Shown in pieces: positions 20,691 to 32,054 of a stretch of DNA of 64,000 nucleotides (its first letter is position 1; every line of letters begins with the position of its first letter). The notes under the pieces are model-generated. The model was not told the DNA's origin, made no database searches, and saw only the letters and a program-made list of their open reading frames with translations. The position numbers and the translations under genes are program-made. The stretch is from Protula sp. h YS-2021 (Eukaryota; Annelida; Polychaeta; Sabellida; Serpulidae), in the NCBI GenBank assembly GCA_949752745.1, contig OX457031.1, positions 54,550,803-54,614,802 of the forward strand, given 5' to 3'.

Positions 20691-21145
20691 TCTTGTTGTC
20701 TCTTCAAGTGGCATCATCCGCTATCTAGCCAAATTCCTTCTCTTTTTGATTTGTTTTTTAGCCCAGCCGACTGTCCTCGGTGTGTTTAAGGCATCACGCG
20801 CTCTCGCGCGTATGTGTGTGTCAGTGATAGTCTTCCTGTATTTCTGGTCCAATTCTTTTTAATCTACGCAGGAATGTTCTCCGGGCAGTCCTTCACACAG
20901 TCTGTAGTTTTAGCGTTTCGGGTAAAGTTGGTCAAAATGTAAATTTGCTTCTGTTCCTACACGCCCTGATCAATTGCATTGAAATTTTCCAGGAATGTTC
21001 CCTCAAGCTCCTGCATCAGGTTTTTGCTTTGTTTGGCAATTTGGCCACAACTGGCCAAATTATCGGCCAATAAAAAAACGGTCAAATTGCAGAAAAATAA
21101 CGAAGTGCTGGTACTTGACTCCCGATCAGTTCCTCTTTCTGTCTG

Positions 21146-21148
<3 letters not shown>

Positions 21149-21189
<41 letters not shown>

Positions 21190-21190
21190 T
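21149..21190 (+). repeat. TTTC microsatellite (copy A)
   Basis: Perfect CTTT tract, two repeats longer than the copy B tract at 59737-59771. Confidence 0.93.
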
Positions 21191-21570
21191 CAGGCAGATT
21201 GTCAGTGGGGTTGTAGTATTTTTGCTATCGGCACGGCAAAAACTAGCACAATATTAACAAATAGCTTTAAATAGAAACACAAACAATGCTGTTCGCCCCA
21301 CAGATCCAGTCCGTTTTCTCGAAAGAATTTTTACTTAAATCTGTCTGCCGCCTCAATATTATTACTTTAGTCTAAAGGATATCCACAGGTCCCGCAGATA
21401 AAAGAAAGCCGTCTTATTGTGGCAGATTTTATTGAAAAACTCAGCACAAATTCCTGCTTTAGGGGTGTTTTGCTTATATTGCTTATCAAAATAAACTGAA
21501 AATGATCATGCACACAATATGCCCAGTAAAATGCGACGTTGGAACAAAAGTAGTGTAGAAATAGGGATTC

Positions 21571-21812
21571 TACATTGAACATGTTGAACAAGATGTTGAA
21601 CATGTTGAACTTGTTGAACAGGCTCAACATCTTGTTTTTGTTAACAATTTGTTGAACAATTGAATGAACAACTTGTTGAAAAAACTTGTAGAACAATACC
21701 ATGACGTGAGATGTTTCAAAAATAATTCGAACACGTCTTTGAATGGGCTGCTCATTCGAACCCATATTTGAATGGGCTTGCCATTCGAACACATGTTTGA
21801 ACACATTCGAAC
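21571..21812. repeat. TTGAACA-rich short-period repeat (copy A)
   Basis: Interrupted TTGAACATG/TTGAACAAG units, then TTCGAACA and GAATGGGCT variants. They produce a Phe/Asn-rich minus-strand frame that I do not treat as a gene. Copy B: 60152-60393. Confidence 0.75.
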
Positions 21813-22004
21813 AAAACAAATTTGGGATGAAACAGTTTATAGCCAGATATGCAAATAGCCTGTGACAACTTCATTCAAAAACTAGAAATAAAACTAGATC
21901 AAACGGTAAAATTTTGATTTACATCGGTTAAACATGACAAAAGTTATCCACTTTTTTTTAAAAAAGTGACTAAAGTAATAATTATGCTTACAGCCATATA
22001 TGTA

Positions 22005-22590
22005 ACTAGAACCTCATTCCGCTAGCGATATGTTTAACTCTTGACAAAAATTAAAACGCAAAAATACTTCCTTCAATGGGTTATTTCTTGAATATTATAT
22101 TGCAAACAACACAGACTGAATACGTCTTACAACCCGAGTAGTGTTTGGCTTTTGTTGGTTTAAGCTTTTATTGACTGAGAAGGCATACGCGGTGTTATCT
22201 ATTTACGCAGTGAGAGCTCGCACAAAGTTCAACAACTGTGTTCTGTGGTGTACGTTAAATACACTGCATTTACTTGCAAAAATACACTCTTTTCACATGG
22301 CGTTTTAACAAAGAAAACGAAATCGAAGATGAAAATAAAAAGTGACATGCACACGTTCAGATCAAGCTCTCCATAAGTCCCAAGTTTCATGGTCCTAGGG
22401 ACTATAGTGTCAGAGAAGAAGAAGACACAAAAAATCGGAAAAAGTGTCAAGAAATAAAAAGGACGAACGGCTGCTCGCACAAATTCATATAACTCTTGCA
22501 AGCCAAAGGCTTGTCAAGTGTTAAAAAGGGCCTGCGGCTGCTCGCACAAATTCATATAACTCTTGCAAGCCAAAGGCTTTTCAAGTGTTA
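22005..22590 (+). repeat. Interspersed repeat R4, second member (copy A)
   Basis: Second member of R4, with its last segment (CTGCTCGCACAAATTCATAT, AACTCTTGCAAGCCAAAGGC) tandemly doubled. Flanked by recurring ATCAAACGGTAAAATTTTGA motifs (21898, 22634, 23456). Copy B: 60586-61171. Confidence 0.85.
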
Positions 22591-23804
22591 AATAGCTTAT
22601 GACCACTTTATGTCAAAACTAGGCATAAAAATAGATCAAACGGTAAAATTTTGATTGAAATCGGTTAAACATGACGAAAGTTATCTACTGTTTTGGTTTT
22701 TTAAAAATTAAAATTTTTAGATGAAAAATTATGCTTACAGTTACATATGCAAATAGTCTATGACCACTTAATGTCAAAACTTACCATGTGTTTCTTTTAT
22801 GACAGATTTGTCTGTCAAGTCCAAAAAATCATTGACTTGCTGTTTCTTTCGCACTTCAAGTCACTTGAAAACGTGCTTCCAACGTGTTTCCGGTTTTAGG
22901 TGTTTTGACAGCTTTGACTAAGCTTTTTGGGCCTGTCAACGACCAACCTTGACCTTCGTGCCGAAAAGTAATACGAAACCGTGGTGTTAATGGAAACGTA
23001 ATCAACAGCACTGATCAAAAACCCCAAATAATTGTGGGTAGTGTTGTATTATTCACAATATGAATCAATAAAAACAAATAATTGTGTTTACCCAAACAAC
23101 GCCATATTCTTTCTTATTGTCACGTGATTTCGAACACTTATCAGGAAGTGATTTTCCGAAAGAAAAAATGGCGATCACATAATTTATCTTCCAGAATTAG
23201 CAAAAGCGCGGAGTTCTCGAGACACTCTCGAGAGGATTATCTGCCAGAATAGTAAGCACTACTTGCATCAACAGTCAGGTTTCATATGTAAACATCACGT
23301 GACCTCCAATAACTAAAAATCTGTCACAATCTCGTTTCTTTCACTTGACGTATGTTGTAAACAAACAGCTGTCAAACAGTTGTTTTTTCCACTGCGCAGG
23401 TTGTTTATGTTTTCAGTGTTTACAACATTCGTCACACCAAAGAAACATATTGTTAATCAAACGGTAAAATTTTCATTCATATCGGTTAAGCATAACGAAA
23501 GTTCTACTTTTCGGGTTAAAATTGTGCGCTATGGCTTTATGTGGAATGTTTTTCAGAAAAGTGTTTCGTCATGGCGTCATGACGAAAGGGGCGTAGAATC
23601 CCAATTTCTACACTACTAACAAAGTTGGTTCGACTCGCATCCGACGTCGAATGTCTGTATCTCGATATTTGATAGACGCTAATTGTTCTTTTCGTTAGGG
23701 CCTTTTATAAATGGGACAGAGCTAAACCTTCGTAGGAGTCAGTTTTGAATTCCGTTATATGTGTCTAGCTAACTGCATGTAATTAGTTGAGGAAACAGTA
23801 GGGA
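22591..23804. other. Intergenic stretch without recognised genes (copy A; 61172-62385 in copy B)
   Basis: Short dispersed motifs only, including the third ATCAAACGGTAAAATTTTCA at 23456. Nothing coding is recognised. Confidence 0.5.
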
Positions 23805-23905
23805 GTGTTAATGCCCCGCTTTCCACCCCCGAGCTGGATCCGAGCTCGAGACCTTGGGATTACCAGACCAAAATTCTAACCAACTGAGCTGACCGTCACC
23901 CGCTG
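23805..23905 (-). repeat. tRNA-derived sequence, SINE-like (copy A)
   Basis: On the minus strand GTCAGCTCAGTTGGTTAGAA matches a tRNA A box, and GAGCTCGGATCC 36 bases on resembles a mutated B box (GAGTTCGAATCC). The tRNA arms do not pair well and no clear anticodon arm is formed, so it is a tRNA-derived element or pseudogene, not a working tRNA. Copy B: 62386-62486. Confidence 0.65.
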
Positions 23906-24209
23906 AACTGCGTAAAGGCCACAAATCGAAGTCGAAATAACGTCCATCGCTCGATGCGGAGATGTAGGTAAAATATTGATCTGGAATCGCTGCCCAGGCA
24001 GAGACAATGTTAGTGTTTCACCCTTCCGTCACCGCACCCCGACCCTTGATCCGCATGAAGTCGATTTCCATGAACATTTGTCGAAAGCGGGTGTGAAAAA
24101 AAATGATAATTTCCTCGAAATTTTCGCATTTAAGGTCCTAGATTTCGTCTTTTTTCAAAGTGACTTGTCATAAGTATCATTTGCGGTGAAATATAGTACG
24201 AGAAAGTTG

Positions 24210-25015
24210 TTTCGGTTGTGAGCCGAAAGTCTGCACAAGGTCGATTTTTTACGTCTGTCCAACGTTGATTCTCCGACGTCTATTTAACATGACCCGAAAG
24301 ACGTTGATTTGACGCCGGGAAAAATTGCATTTTGGTTGTGACCAAAGGCAACATTTAAACAACGTTGCTTAACTAACGTTTATCAGCGTTCTATTAAAGA
24401 CGTTGCTAAGACGCGCATCTAAGGTCGAGACAAATACTACCCGAGTTAATGTTACCCAGCAAACAACCGACGTCTTTTTTGGTTGAAAAAAGGTTGGATT
24501 TTGGTCGCAACGATTTCACAACCATATTCTGACCTATTTCCACAAAACCCGACATTATTCCGACGTCGAGGCGACGTCGGATTTCTGACGTCATTTCGAC
24601 GTTGCGAAAACGACCAAAAAGCGATGAACATTATTATCGTTCACCGGAAATGGAAATCATTTTCGAAAAAAAAAGGATGAAAATTTTCGAATTTTGATGG
24701 CGGGTCGGTATTTTTCTAGAACTCTAGTCAGTTTCAGGTCGGAATCCGACGTCGGCTTCAAGTATATATACAACCTAACACCGACTTAATTTCGACGTCG
24801 GATTTAGGTCAGAACCCGACGTCATTCTGACGTTGAAAACCCGACGTCGGTTCCATTTCATATACAACCAAAACCGGCACGTCAGTCCGACGTCGGGTCA
24901 CGACGTCGACCCGACGTCATTCTGACGTCTTAATGTTTGCTGGGTATGGTTTGGTGGGGTCGAAGTCGCAACCCCAGATCGACGTTTAATTGACGCTAAA
25001 ATGTTTGCCAGGTGA
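24210..25015 (+). mobile_element. ACGTC MITE carrying an inserted relative (copy A)
   Basis: Outer parts 24210-24452 and 24947-25015 together align with the uninterrupted element at 11718-12010 (TTTTGGTTGTGACCAAAGGC, then TGGTTTGGTGGGGTCGAAG, ending AATGTTTGCCAGGTG). The middle is a second element at 24455-24944. Copy B: 62791-63595. Confidence 0.72.
24455..24944 (+). mobile_element. 490-bp MITE with CCCAGCAAAC inverted ends and TA flanks (copy A)
   Basis: Starts CCCAGCAAAC and ends GTTTGCTGGG, with TA on both sides (24453-24454 and 24945-24946), as for a TA-targeting Tc1/mariner-type element. The interior is full of CCGACGTCGG-type palindromes. No transposase. Copy B: 63036-63524. Confidence 0.8.
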
Positions 25016-26110
25016 CAGCTCGGACTGAAGACATTTTCCAGGGGGGCAGGTGAGGTACTCACTGCGTAGAATTTATTTTCGTTATACAAAATGGCGAAGT
25101 GCAGCAGATGCTGGCGAGTTCATCACTCCCGTTCTACCCCAGCCCTCCCCGTAAAAAAATCCGAAAAAAAACTTTGATTGTTAATGTTGATCGTCAGCTT
25201 TAAACTCAGGGGGCAGAAGGGGGGGCGGGGGTTGTGCACGCGACCCCCCTTCCCGACTTCAAGTTCGTAATCGACATTCTGCAATTCGTTCAAGTGAGCC
25301 TGCGCACGCACGCCCACCACCATAACTGCCTCATTGGAGGAAATAAATGACTTGCTTGAAGCTGAGTTGGAATTCGCGGTCCTTAACAGTGAATATGTCA
25401 CAAGGTCTGTGATTGGCTGATGACCAAAGTACAGTTAAGTCGCCGGGACAGCAATTTTAGAAAGTCTGACATTTCCAGCATACAATTTATATCAAATTCG
25501 AAACCCTCAATTTTTCTCAGATTTTAGATTCCATTTAACTGTCTTTTACAAAGTCCCTCAGCTTTGGCTTATACCATCTGAGATTTCGAGAATACGTTCC
25601 CGGGAGAGAACGCGGTTTAGTGTATTGCATAAGCAACCAGGGAAAGAGGGGGAGTGGAGGGAGGAATGGAACTTGATATCATATTTGACGAAAAAGTGGC
25701 GAAGAAAGAGGTAACGTGTTTACGTGTTACGTGTTTACGTGTTGTCCCCCTGACGCCCCCCCCCCCCTCCGTAATAAGTAGTGTGTACTGAGTTTTATAA
25801 ATTTGCATCGGTAACCATTCGCAACGATAGCACTCTAATTGACGTGGCCAAAGCGCGTGCATAACTGCATCAATTAGCATCTCGTTAACAACAAACTCAG
25901 TCATGTGACCTCAGTTATCACACAGTGCTGCCAAATCGGCATTCACAAAATTCGATCAATGTTTTATGCAGTTCACTCCATCTGCTGCCGTTTTCTTTAA
26001 TCCGTTTATTCAACCCCCAACCCCCCCACCCCCAACAAACCCCACCCGCACGCGCCTCCACTTACCCTACCGAGCACACCACACCAGATAATGAATAAGG
26101 GTAAGTTTCA
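25016..26110. other. Intergenic stretch crossing the right edge of copy A
   Basis: Bases to 25420 have a partner in copy B (to 64000); beyond that the partner would lie outside the window. Homopolymer C-runs at 25758 and 26010. No gene recognised. Confidence 0.5.
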
Positions 26111-26393
26111 ATGCTCCCCCCTCTCGCTTGTTGTACTGTCAGCTACAAGGCTACTGCTCTAGTCGTCACACTGTTGCTGGTATTGTTGATGTGTTCTCGG
26201 CAGCCGTGCAATAATCGAAACCATATCATCCACCTTGTGCGGCTTGAGAAACAAGAGCCTATAGTGATAGAAAAAAAACCGTTATCCATCTGCACACCAA
26301 AACGTGTTGCTAAGCATTACAGCAAAATCCTAATCACAGTGCTTTGTAGACCACTAGTAGGAAAATCTGGATATTTTGATTGGGCAGTCTTCA
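26111..26393 (+). CDS. Possible exon encoding a membrane segment (unrecognised)
   Basis: An open frame from ATG 26111 contains ATALVVTLLLVLLMC, a plausible transmembrane segment, then a basic, charged region ending WAVF just before CAG/GTTAGT, an acceptable donor. The arrangement resembles a type II membrane protein start, but no next exon or family is recognised, and hydrophobic frames arise by chance in T-rich DNA. Confidence 0.2.
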
Positions 26394-26814
26394 GGTTAGT
26401 TACTGTTCTTTTTCTTCTTTCTTTTTTCTTTCTTTCTTTTTTTTTATTCCAGTGGGAAAGCTGATAATTTTGAGAACGTGAAAGTGGAGAGAACGACTAT
26501 ATGAACAGCATATCTTGCTCCATCTGGCTCATTGACAAGTGCTAATACGTGCATTTGTATTGGGTATGTGTAGAGAAGATAGTGTTCAGGAAGTTTTGAA
26601 GAAAAATATGTGTTTTTGTCGTACAGAAAAGCACAACTTGTGGTGTCTGCTGCCGCTTTTATTTTGGCACGTTTCACCTCCGGGTAAAACAAACAATGCT
26701 ACTGCTGAGTGCCATATTGCCATGAGTCACGAGTTCCAGTGGCATCTTAGTGCCCGATTTTCATTAGTGACGTCATTTGGTTTGAGCACTTTTGATACAG
26801 ACCCAGGAAGGAGG

Positions 26815-27290
26815 TGGGGGATGGCACTCACGTACCATCAGGTTACCCTGCGCGTTCATGACTCGGGGTCTAAGCACGTACCATCTGATTACCATACGCG
26901 TTCGTGACTCGGGGCAGGGGGGCACCCACCATCTGGTTACCATGCGCAGCCATGACCCGGGGGACTATCCACATACCATCTGCATAATTACCATGCGGGT
27001 ACATGACCCCGGAGGACCATCCACATACCATCTGGTTACCATGCGCGTTTGCTTAAAAAGGGGGGGTTATGTCAAAATCATCACTCCACGTTTAGGGGTC
27101 GTCTTGAAATGTCATGGGGTGAGGGCATTCAGGTACAACTGGTTACGGTGTGTGTCCATGACTGTTGAAAACTACCCCAAAACGCGGAGAGTTCACTTTG
27201 AAATAATACTCCCCTTTGGTCGTTTAAAAAGTTACGGACACGCATGGCAACCAGTTTGTACGTGTGTGCCCTCACCCTCCCGCCCCCCCC
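26815..27290 (+). repeat. Interspersed repeat R2, partly tandem
   Basis: Irregular 45-70-bp units with CCATCTGGTTACCATGCG and CATGACTCGGGG, then the TCCACGTTTAGGGGTCGTCT block typical of R2. The 176-codon frame through it is repeat-derived. Confidence 0.7.
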
Positions 27291-27439
27291 CTCAATTCTT
27301 CCTGGGCCGGTGTCCCGCGTAATCAAACATAACAGTTTTCGGGCACTCGCTGGGTCTATGCGGAATGGTATACTCGAGTAAACAATCAACTCTGTTATTC
27401 CCACTTGCAAACTTCGTTTGCAAATGGGAATAAGTTTGT

Positions 27440-28430
27440 AGTTTTTCTCGAAATTTCTGCCCTTTTTTTCCTTTTTTTTCTCTTTTTTTCCGTCACGGAG
27501 GTTTCCAGAAAACTTCTCCAACGCTATTTGACGTAGGACGATGAAATTTGGCACAGTGATAGAGGGTGACGAGATGTCGTCAAATCCGCAAAATTTTTTG
27601 ACATTGACCTTGAGGGTCAAGGTCAAATTGAGGTCAAAGTTTTTCTGACCTCAAAGTGGTTTCCAGAAAACTCCTCCTACAGGGTGTGTCGTAAAAAGAC
27701 GGCATGTGGCAGAGACATAGAGGGTAATGAGTTGTCGTCAAATCCGTAAAATTTTTTGACCTTGCACCTCAGAGGTCAAGGTCATATTGAGGTCAAAATA
27801 TTTTTGGAAACACCTATTAATCACGAAAAGTAGCCATAAAGGTGCTCAAATCCCACCGTGAATGCATAAAACGTACCCAGTAAAGGGTAAACTTTCATCA
27901 CTAACCTTGACCTTGAGGGCCAAGGTCAAAGGTCACGTGATTTCACGCGTCTTTAACGACAGGCCGACTCATCTCGAAAACGGTGAGAGATAGAGCGATT
28001 TTGAGCTCATTTTCGACCCTTTGGGCCTAAACAACGTTACATAAGAGGTACCTCGGTGACCTTGACCTTCTGGGTCACGTTCCAGGTCAAAAACCGGAAG
28101 TTGACTATTATCTCGAAAACGGTTAGAGATAGAGCGATTTTGAGCTCATTTTCGACCCTTTGGGCCTAAACAACGTTACATAAGAGGTACCTCGGTGACC
28201 TTGACCTTCTGGGTCACGGTCAAGGTCAAAAACCGAAAGTTGACTATTATCTCGAAAACGGTTAGAGATAGAGCGATTTTGAGCTCATTTTCTACCCTTT
28301 GGGCCTAAACAACGTTACATAAGAGGTATCTCGGTGACCTTGACCTCCTCCATCATGGTCAAGGTCAAAAACTGCAAGTGGACCAGTATCTCAAAAACGG
28401 TTTTAAAACTGAATTTGATTTTTTTGTGCC
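27440..28430 (+). repeat. AGGTCA-rich repeat R3 with 139-bp tandem units
   Basis: Units ATCTCGAAAACGGTTAGAGA, GAGCGATTTTGAGCTCATTT, CCCTTTGGGCCTAAACAACG, CCTCGGTGACCTTGACCTTC start at 27971, 28110, 28249 and 28388, each 139 bases apart. Each holds inverted and direct TCAAGGTCA/TGACCTTGA motifs. Confidence 0.9.
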
Positions 28431-28869
28431 CAAATGACGTTACATTATATTCACTTCGATGGCCTAGTTCAAGATAACAATCCGGAAGCTGACAATTATG
28501 TTGAAACACTGAAAAATGTGTCTTTGACCAAATATGTTGTGTCTCTGCCCTTACAAGTGGGCACTATTTCGCTACGTGTAGCGAAATTCGGTCTAGTTGA
28601 TAAGAGTCTTTTTATTGCCTCATTACCATCAATAAATTGTACTACATAAAATATCAGTAGCCAAAGGGCGGCTCCACTTCTTACTTCTCTTAAACGAATG
28701 TAAAACGAAATAGAAAAACTAATGTGATGCATATGTTGTCTTAGTTTTACAAGGAATATCTATCTTTATCTTTATCTGCACATTCTGTCGTCGTATTTTA
28801 CTCCCCACAGGTGGAACCTGTCGGGAATATATGCGATCGACCGTGTGACGGTCTGTCGGTCATCAACAA
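28431..28869. other. Intergenic stretch without recognised features
   Basis: A 71-codon + frame at 28434-28649 has no motif. Nothing else is visible. Confidence 0.5.
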
Positions 28870-29360
28870 CTTGTTAAAATGATAACTTAAAAACTGTCCG
28901 AAGGATTTTAATGAAACTAGGTATGTAGCTTCTATGGGAACAAACACCTATCGGTATTTTAAATGGGACAGGTTCGTCCAAGGAAAATGGACCAGCTGGA
29001 ATTTCAGCTCTTGATTGACTATTGTTAACACGATATCTCAAGAACAACTGCAAGGATTTTAATGAAACTTGGTGTTAAGTTTCTTTGGGCACTAACAAGG
29101 ATCGGTATTGTAAATGGGTTAAGTTGGTCCAAGAAAAATAAACCAAATGGACTTTGAAATTTACCAAATCCTGGAAATTATTCAGCATCGAAATGAGTTT
29201 GTTAACACGATATCTCAAGAACAACTGCAAGGATTTTAATGAAACTTGATGTGTAGCTTCTATGGGAACAAACACAGATCGGCATTATAAATGGGCCAGG
29301 TTCGTCCAAGGAAAATGCACAAACTGGACTTGGAAAATTCCCGCTCTTGATGACCATTGA
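28870..29360 (+). repeat. 150-177-bp imperfect tandem repeat, 3 units
   Basis: Blocks GTTAACACGATATCTCAAGA, AAGGATTTTAATGAAACT, TCTATGGGAACAAACAC and GGTCCAAG/CGTCCAAGGAAAATG repeat with starts near 28873, 29024 and 29201. Non-coding. Confidence 0.88.
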
Positions 29361-29684
29361 TCGCCGTGTTTAACTGATGGGGGGGGGGCTGTGGGGAATA
29401 TGTGGGCTATGCACACTGCTCTAGTTTTCCGAGGAGGTGTGGAGGAGGAGTAGGGGTGGACATCATACCGAAGTGGAATAATATGTGTTGCAGGTCTGTT
29501 ATCTATTTAAATATAAATTTCGATTAAAGCTTATCAACAAAACAAATTGACAATGATTATTGAGTTCTATAAAAGAAAGAAAGAATATGGAAATTTTATA
29601 TGAATGTAGGGGGGTGGGGTATCCAGTCGGGTGCTGTGTGAAACTTTCCGTGTGGCTAGCTTAGCACAATGCGCTGTTGAGCTG

Positions 29685-29965
29685 CTGTTCAACATCCAAC
29701 CTTTTCGGCGGTTCGGTCTGTTGTGTGTAACACCTTTTTACTCCGCAGACCCACTGGGGATTCCGCGCAAAATAATTCTCAGAAAAGAGAGGAACTTCTT
29801 TTTAAAATATGTTCAACAACCAACCTCTGTGGCGGTTGGGTCTGTCGGGGATTCCGCGAAAATAAAACTCATAAAAGATACGAATACTTTTAAAAATATC
29901 CATCCAGTATGTTTTTGTACATAACAGATAGCTCTCACCAGAGGTCAGCTATTTTATAACAACCC
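29685..29965 (+). repeat. Interspersed repeat R1, second locus
   Basis: Related to 6735-6925. Here the CAACCAACCTCTGTGGCGGT ... GGGGATTCCGCG segment is doubled inside the element. A CA(G)AGGTCAGCT block closes both members. Confidence 0.75.
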
Positions 29966-30455
29966 TGTTAAATAACATGTGTAGCGCGGTGCATGATGTC
30001 AGCAAAATGAATTCGGGCTGCTTGGGAGCAAGGCAGGAAGAGATGAAAAAAGACGGGTTCTGTGAACTGGCGATTATATGCTCTAATATCATTGTTCAAC
30101 GCCACATGATTGAATATATAAATACAGTCTGTGGTTTAGTTTATCAAACCGTTTTAATCTTGGAATCCTGCTGATAGCTCTTTTCAGTGTATTACAGTGT
30201 TAATTTTTCTAACCGATACCCCCCTCCCCCCTCCCCCTCCCCCTCCCCCCCCCGAAGTGCCGATCTTATTTTATCCAATTCAGTTTTATTTCTAGTATTA
30301 TTCTGAGAAGTTAACAGTTTATTGTATTGGTTTAATAATTAAACTGCACACTTTATTTACAAGAGCGGACAATGCGACTGGACGTATCCCTCCCTCCCCT
30401 GCCCCCTAGTTGTTGCACTCAGCTTGGCTACAGTTTGTATCTAGGAGCATGCATG
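29966..30455. other. Intergenic stretch with a C-rich tract
   Basis: CCCCCTCCCC-type tract at 30220-30252. A 65-codon frame at 29977 has no recognised motif. Confidence 0.5.
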
Positions 30456-30457
30456 TA

Positions 30458-30635
30458 CAGTAAAACCTGCCTCCACCGGACAACGGGGGACCTGGCCGAT
30501 TTTGTCCGGTATATAGAGGTTTCCGGTATTTCAGGGGTCATGTAAACCAGTGGGGAAAAAACGGGACTGAGAATTCTTGTCCGGTGTTGGCAGTTGTCCG
30601 GTATTTCAGGGTTTGTCTAGAATGAGGTTTTACTG
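30458..30635 (+). mobile_element. 178-bp pogo/Tigger-like MITE with TA target duplication
   Basis: Begins CAGTAAAACCT and ends AGGTTTTACTG, with TA flanking both ends (30456-30457 and 30636-30637). TTGTCCGGTATTTCAGGG-type blocks repeat inside. The ends and TA flank fit the pogo/Tigger group. No transposase; presumably mobilised in trans. Confidence 0.88.
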
Positions 30636-31561
30636 TATATTGCAACCAGTTCATACCAATTACCAATTACATATCACAACGATAAATCCTGAGGCTGTGA
30701 GTTGTGGGATATCGATCATACCGACATAACTGATTTGTTAAAATTCAACAAAAGCCGAAGATTACTCAGCGTTATTGACAATTTCTCTAAGCTTTTGTGC
30801 GTGGTGCCCATTAAGAATATTCAACTCACTATTCAGTAATGGCAGCTTTGACGGATGTATTTGCACCGGCACACAAAGGCCATCAGTATCTACTCTGTCG
30901 AAAAGTGAATTCAAACTAAATTGGTTAAGTAACTATCCAAATAAAACAACTGAAAACGTAGCAATAGCAAATTTTCAGAGTGTGTTATAAGTACGACAGA
31001 ACCTCGGGGATCGGGCCATCCCGCAAATCGGACACGTTGCACCAGAACCGAAATTCTCTCATTTTTTCTGTTATTGAAAAACCCCGGAAATCGTCATCAA
31101 GGTGGGAACAGAAAACAAGAATGTCGATGGACATTATGCCGAGGTTGTGTCGTGGAAAACATCTGTTTCTGTGAATCTTACAAGAACAAAACGACAATGG
31201 CTGGCGAATAAAAGTGTTTGTCATGCTCGGTACATTGATGTTGGTGTGTGCTGGCCGCTCTAGTTATTGAATTATTTTTGGTGTTCGGAATTTTTACCCT
31301 CTCTGGCACCCTTCCCACGCCATCCTATGGTTACAAGATTTAACCACCCCCTTCCTTCGCCCCTTGCGGGGTGTCAGCCAATGCAATTTCTAACTTCGAA
31401 ATTAAGCGGATTAATGGTAGAAGAGTTAATAAATATGTTTATTGTTAACTGTAATGTGTTGTTTTCCACTCAGTCTATAATTAGACAAAAAAGACTACAG
31501 ATTTGGAGTGCATATAGACTCCATTCCTATATACCCTGAAATAAGACAGCAGGAACCGGCA
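30636..31561. other. Intergenic stretch, possible old Tigger remnant
   Basis: ACAGAACCTCGGGGATCGGG at about 30995 resembles a pogo-type terminus, but I found no matching second end. Short open frames have no motif. Confidence 0.35.
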
Positions 31562-31885
31562 GTGCGTTTACTCGGTAAACATTCCAGTAAACATTCCAGC
31601 GTCAATCCAGTGTTGATTTGAGGTTGCGGCGTCGACCAAACCAAACGACAACATTAACTCTGGTTGTAATTTGATTGTGATTGGTCGCGATTACAGAACA
31701 ACGTCTCATCAACGTCTTTGACAAAGCGTTGAATAGATTTTGGATAAACAACGTTGCTTAGACGTTGCATTTGGTTGCAACCAAAACCCAGCTTTATCTC
31801 ATGTCTAATCAACGTCTGTGGTGCAACGTTAAAGAGACGTTGGAAAATCGACGTCAAAGAGACGTCGGACTCTCAACCTAAAAGC
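31562..31885 (-). mobile_element. ACGTC-rich MITE-like element, reverse orientation
   Basis: Reads as the reverse of 11718-12010: CATTCCAGCGTCAATCCAGT and GGTTGCGGCGTCGACC at the left, the TTTGGTTGCAACCAAAACC core in the middle, GACGTTGGAAAATCGACGTC at the right. Confidence 0.65.
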
Positions 31886-32054
31886 AACCTCCGTGTATTA
31901 TGGCTCACAGAAAATGTTAGTCATGACATGTCACCTAGACAACATAAGGACTAAAATATCAGGATTTCAAGAGCGCGCTAGTTATTCCTCCTACTTTTGA
32001 CAAATATACATGAACACCGACATACATATCCTGCGTGGCCGGTGACCACACTAT

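Larger units (their letters stand above)
1..25420 (+). repeat. Copy A of a ~39-kb direct segmental duplication
   Basis: This stretch matches 39052-64000 in the same orientation with long runs of perfect identity. The offset starts at 39051, becomes 38772 after the 33-bp array, and ends at 38580; nearly every step falls in a tandem repeat or homopolymer. Both ends of the match coincide with window limits, so the true unit is larger than what is seen. It carries exons 3-6 of a METTL24-like gene. A tandem duplication and an unpurged alternative haplotype would look the same from sequence alone. Confidence 0.97.

Noticed and set aside
21367..21819. 150-codon minus-strand frame (copy B 59948-60400)
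   Set aside because: Mostly TTGAACA short-period repeat; Phe/Asn-rich low complexity with no motif.
23805..23905. Functional tRNA gene
   Set aside because: B box is mutated, arms do not pair, and no clear anticodon loop can be drawn.
26539..27322. Frames of 122 and 176 codons on + and 165 codons on - (27129-27626)
   Set aside because: They follow the R2 and R3 repeats and contain the repeated unit peptides; no splice support.
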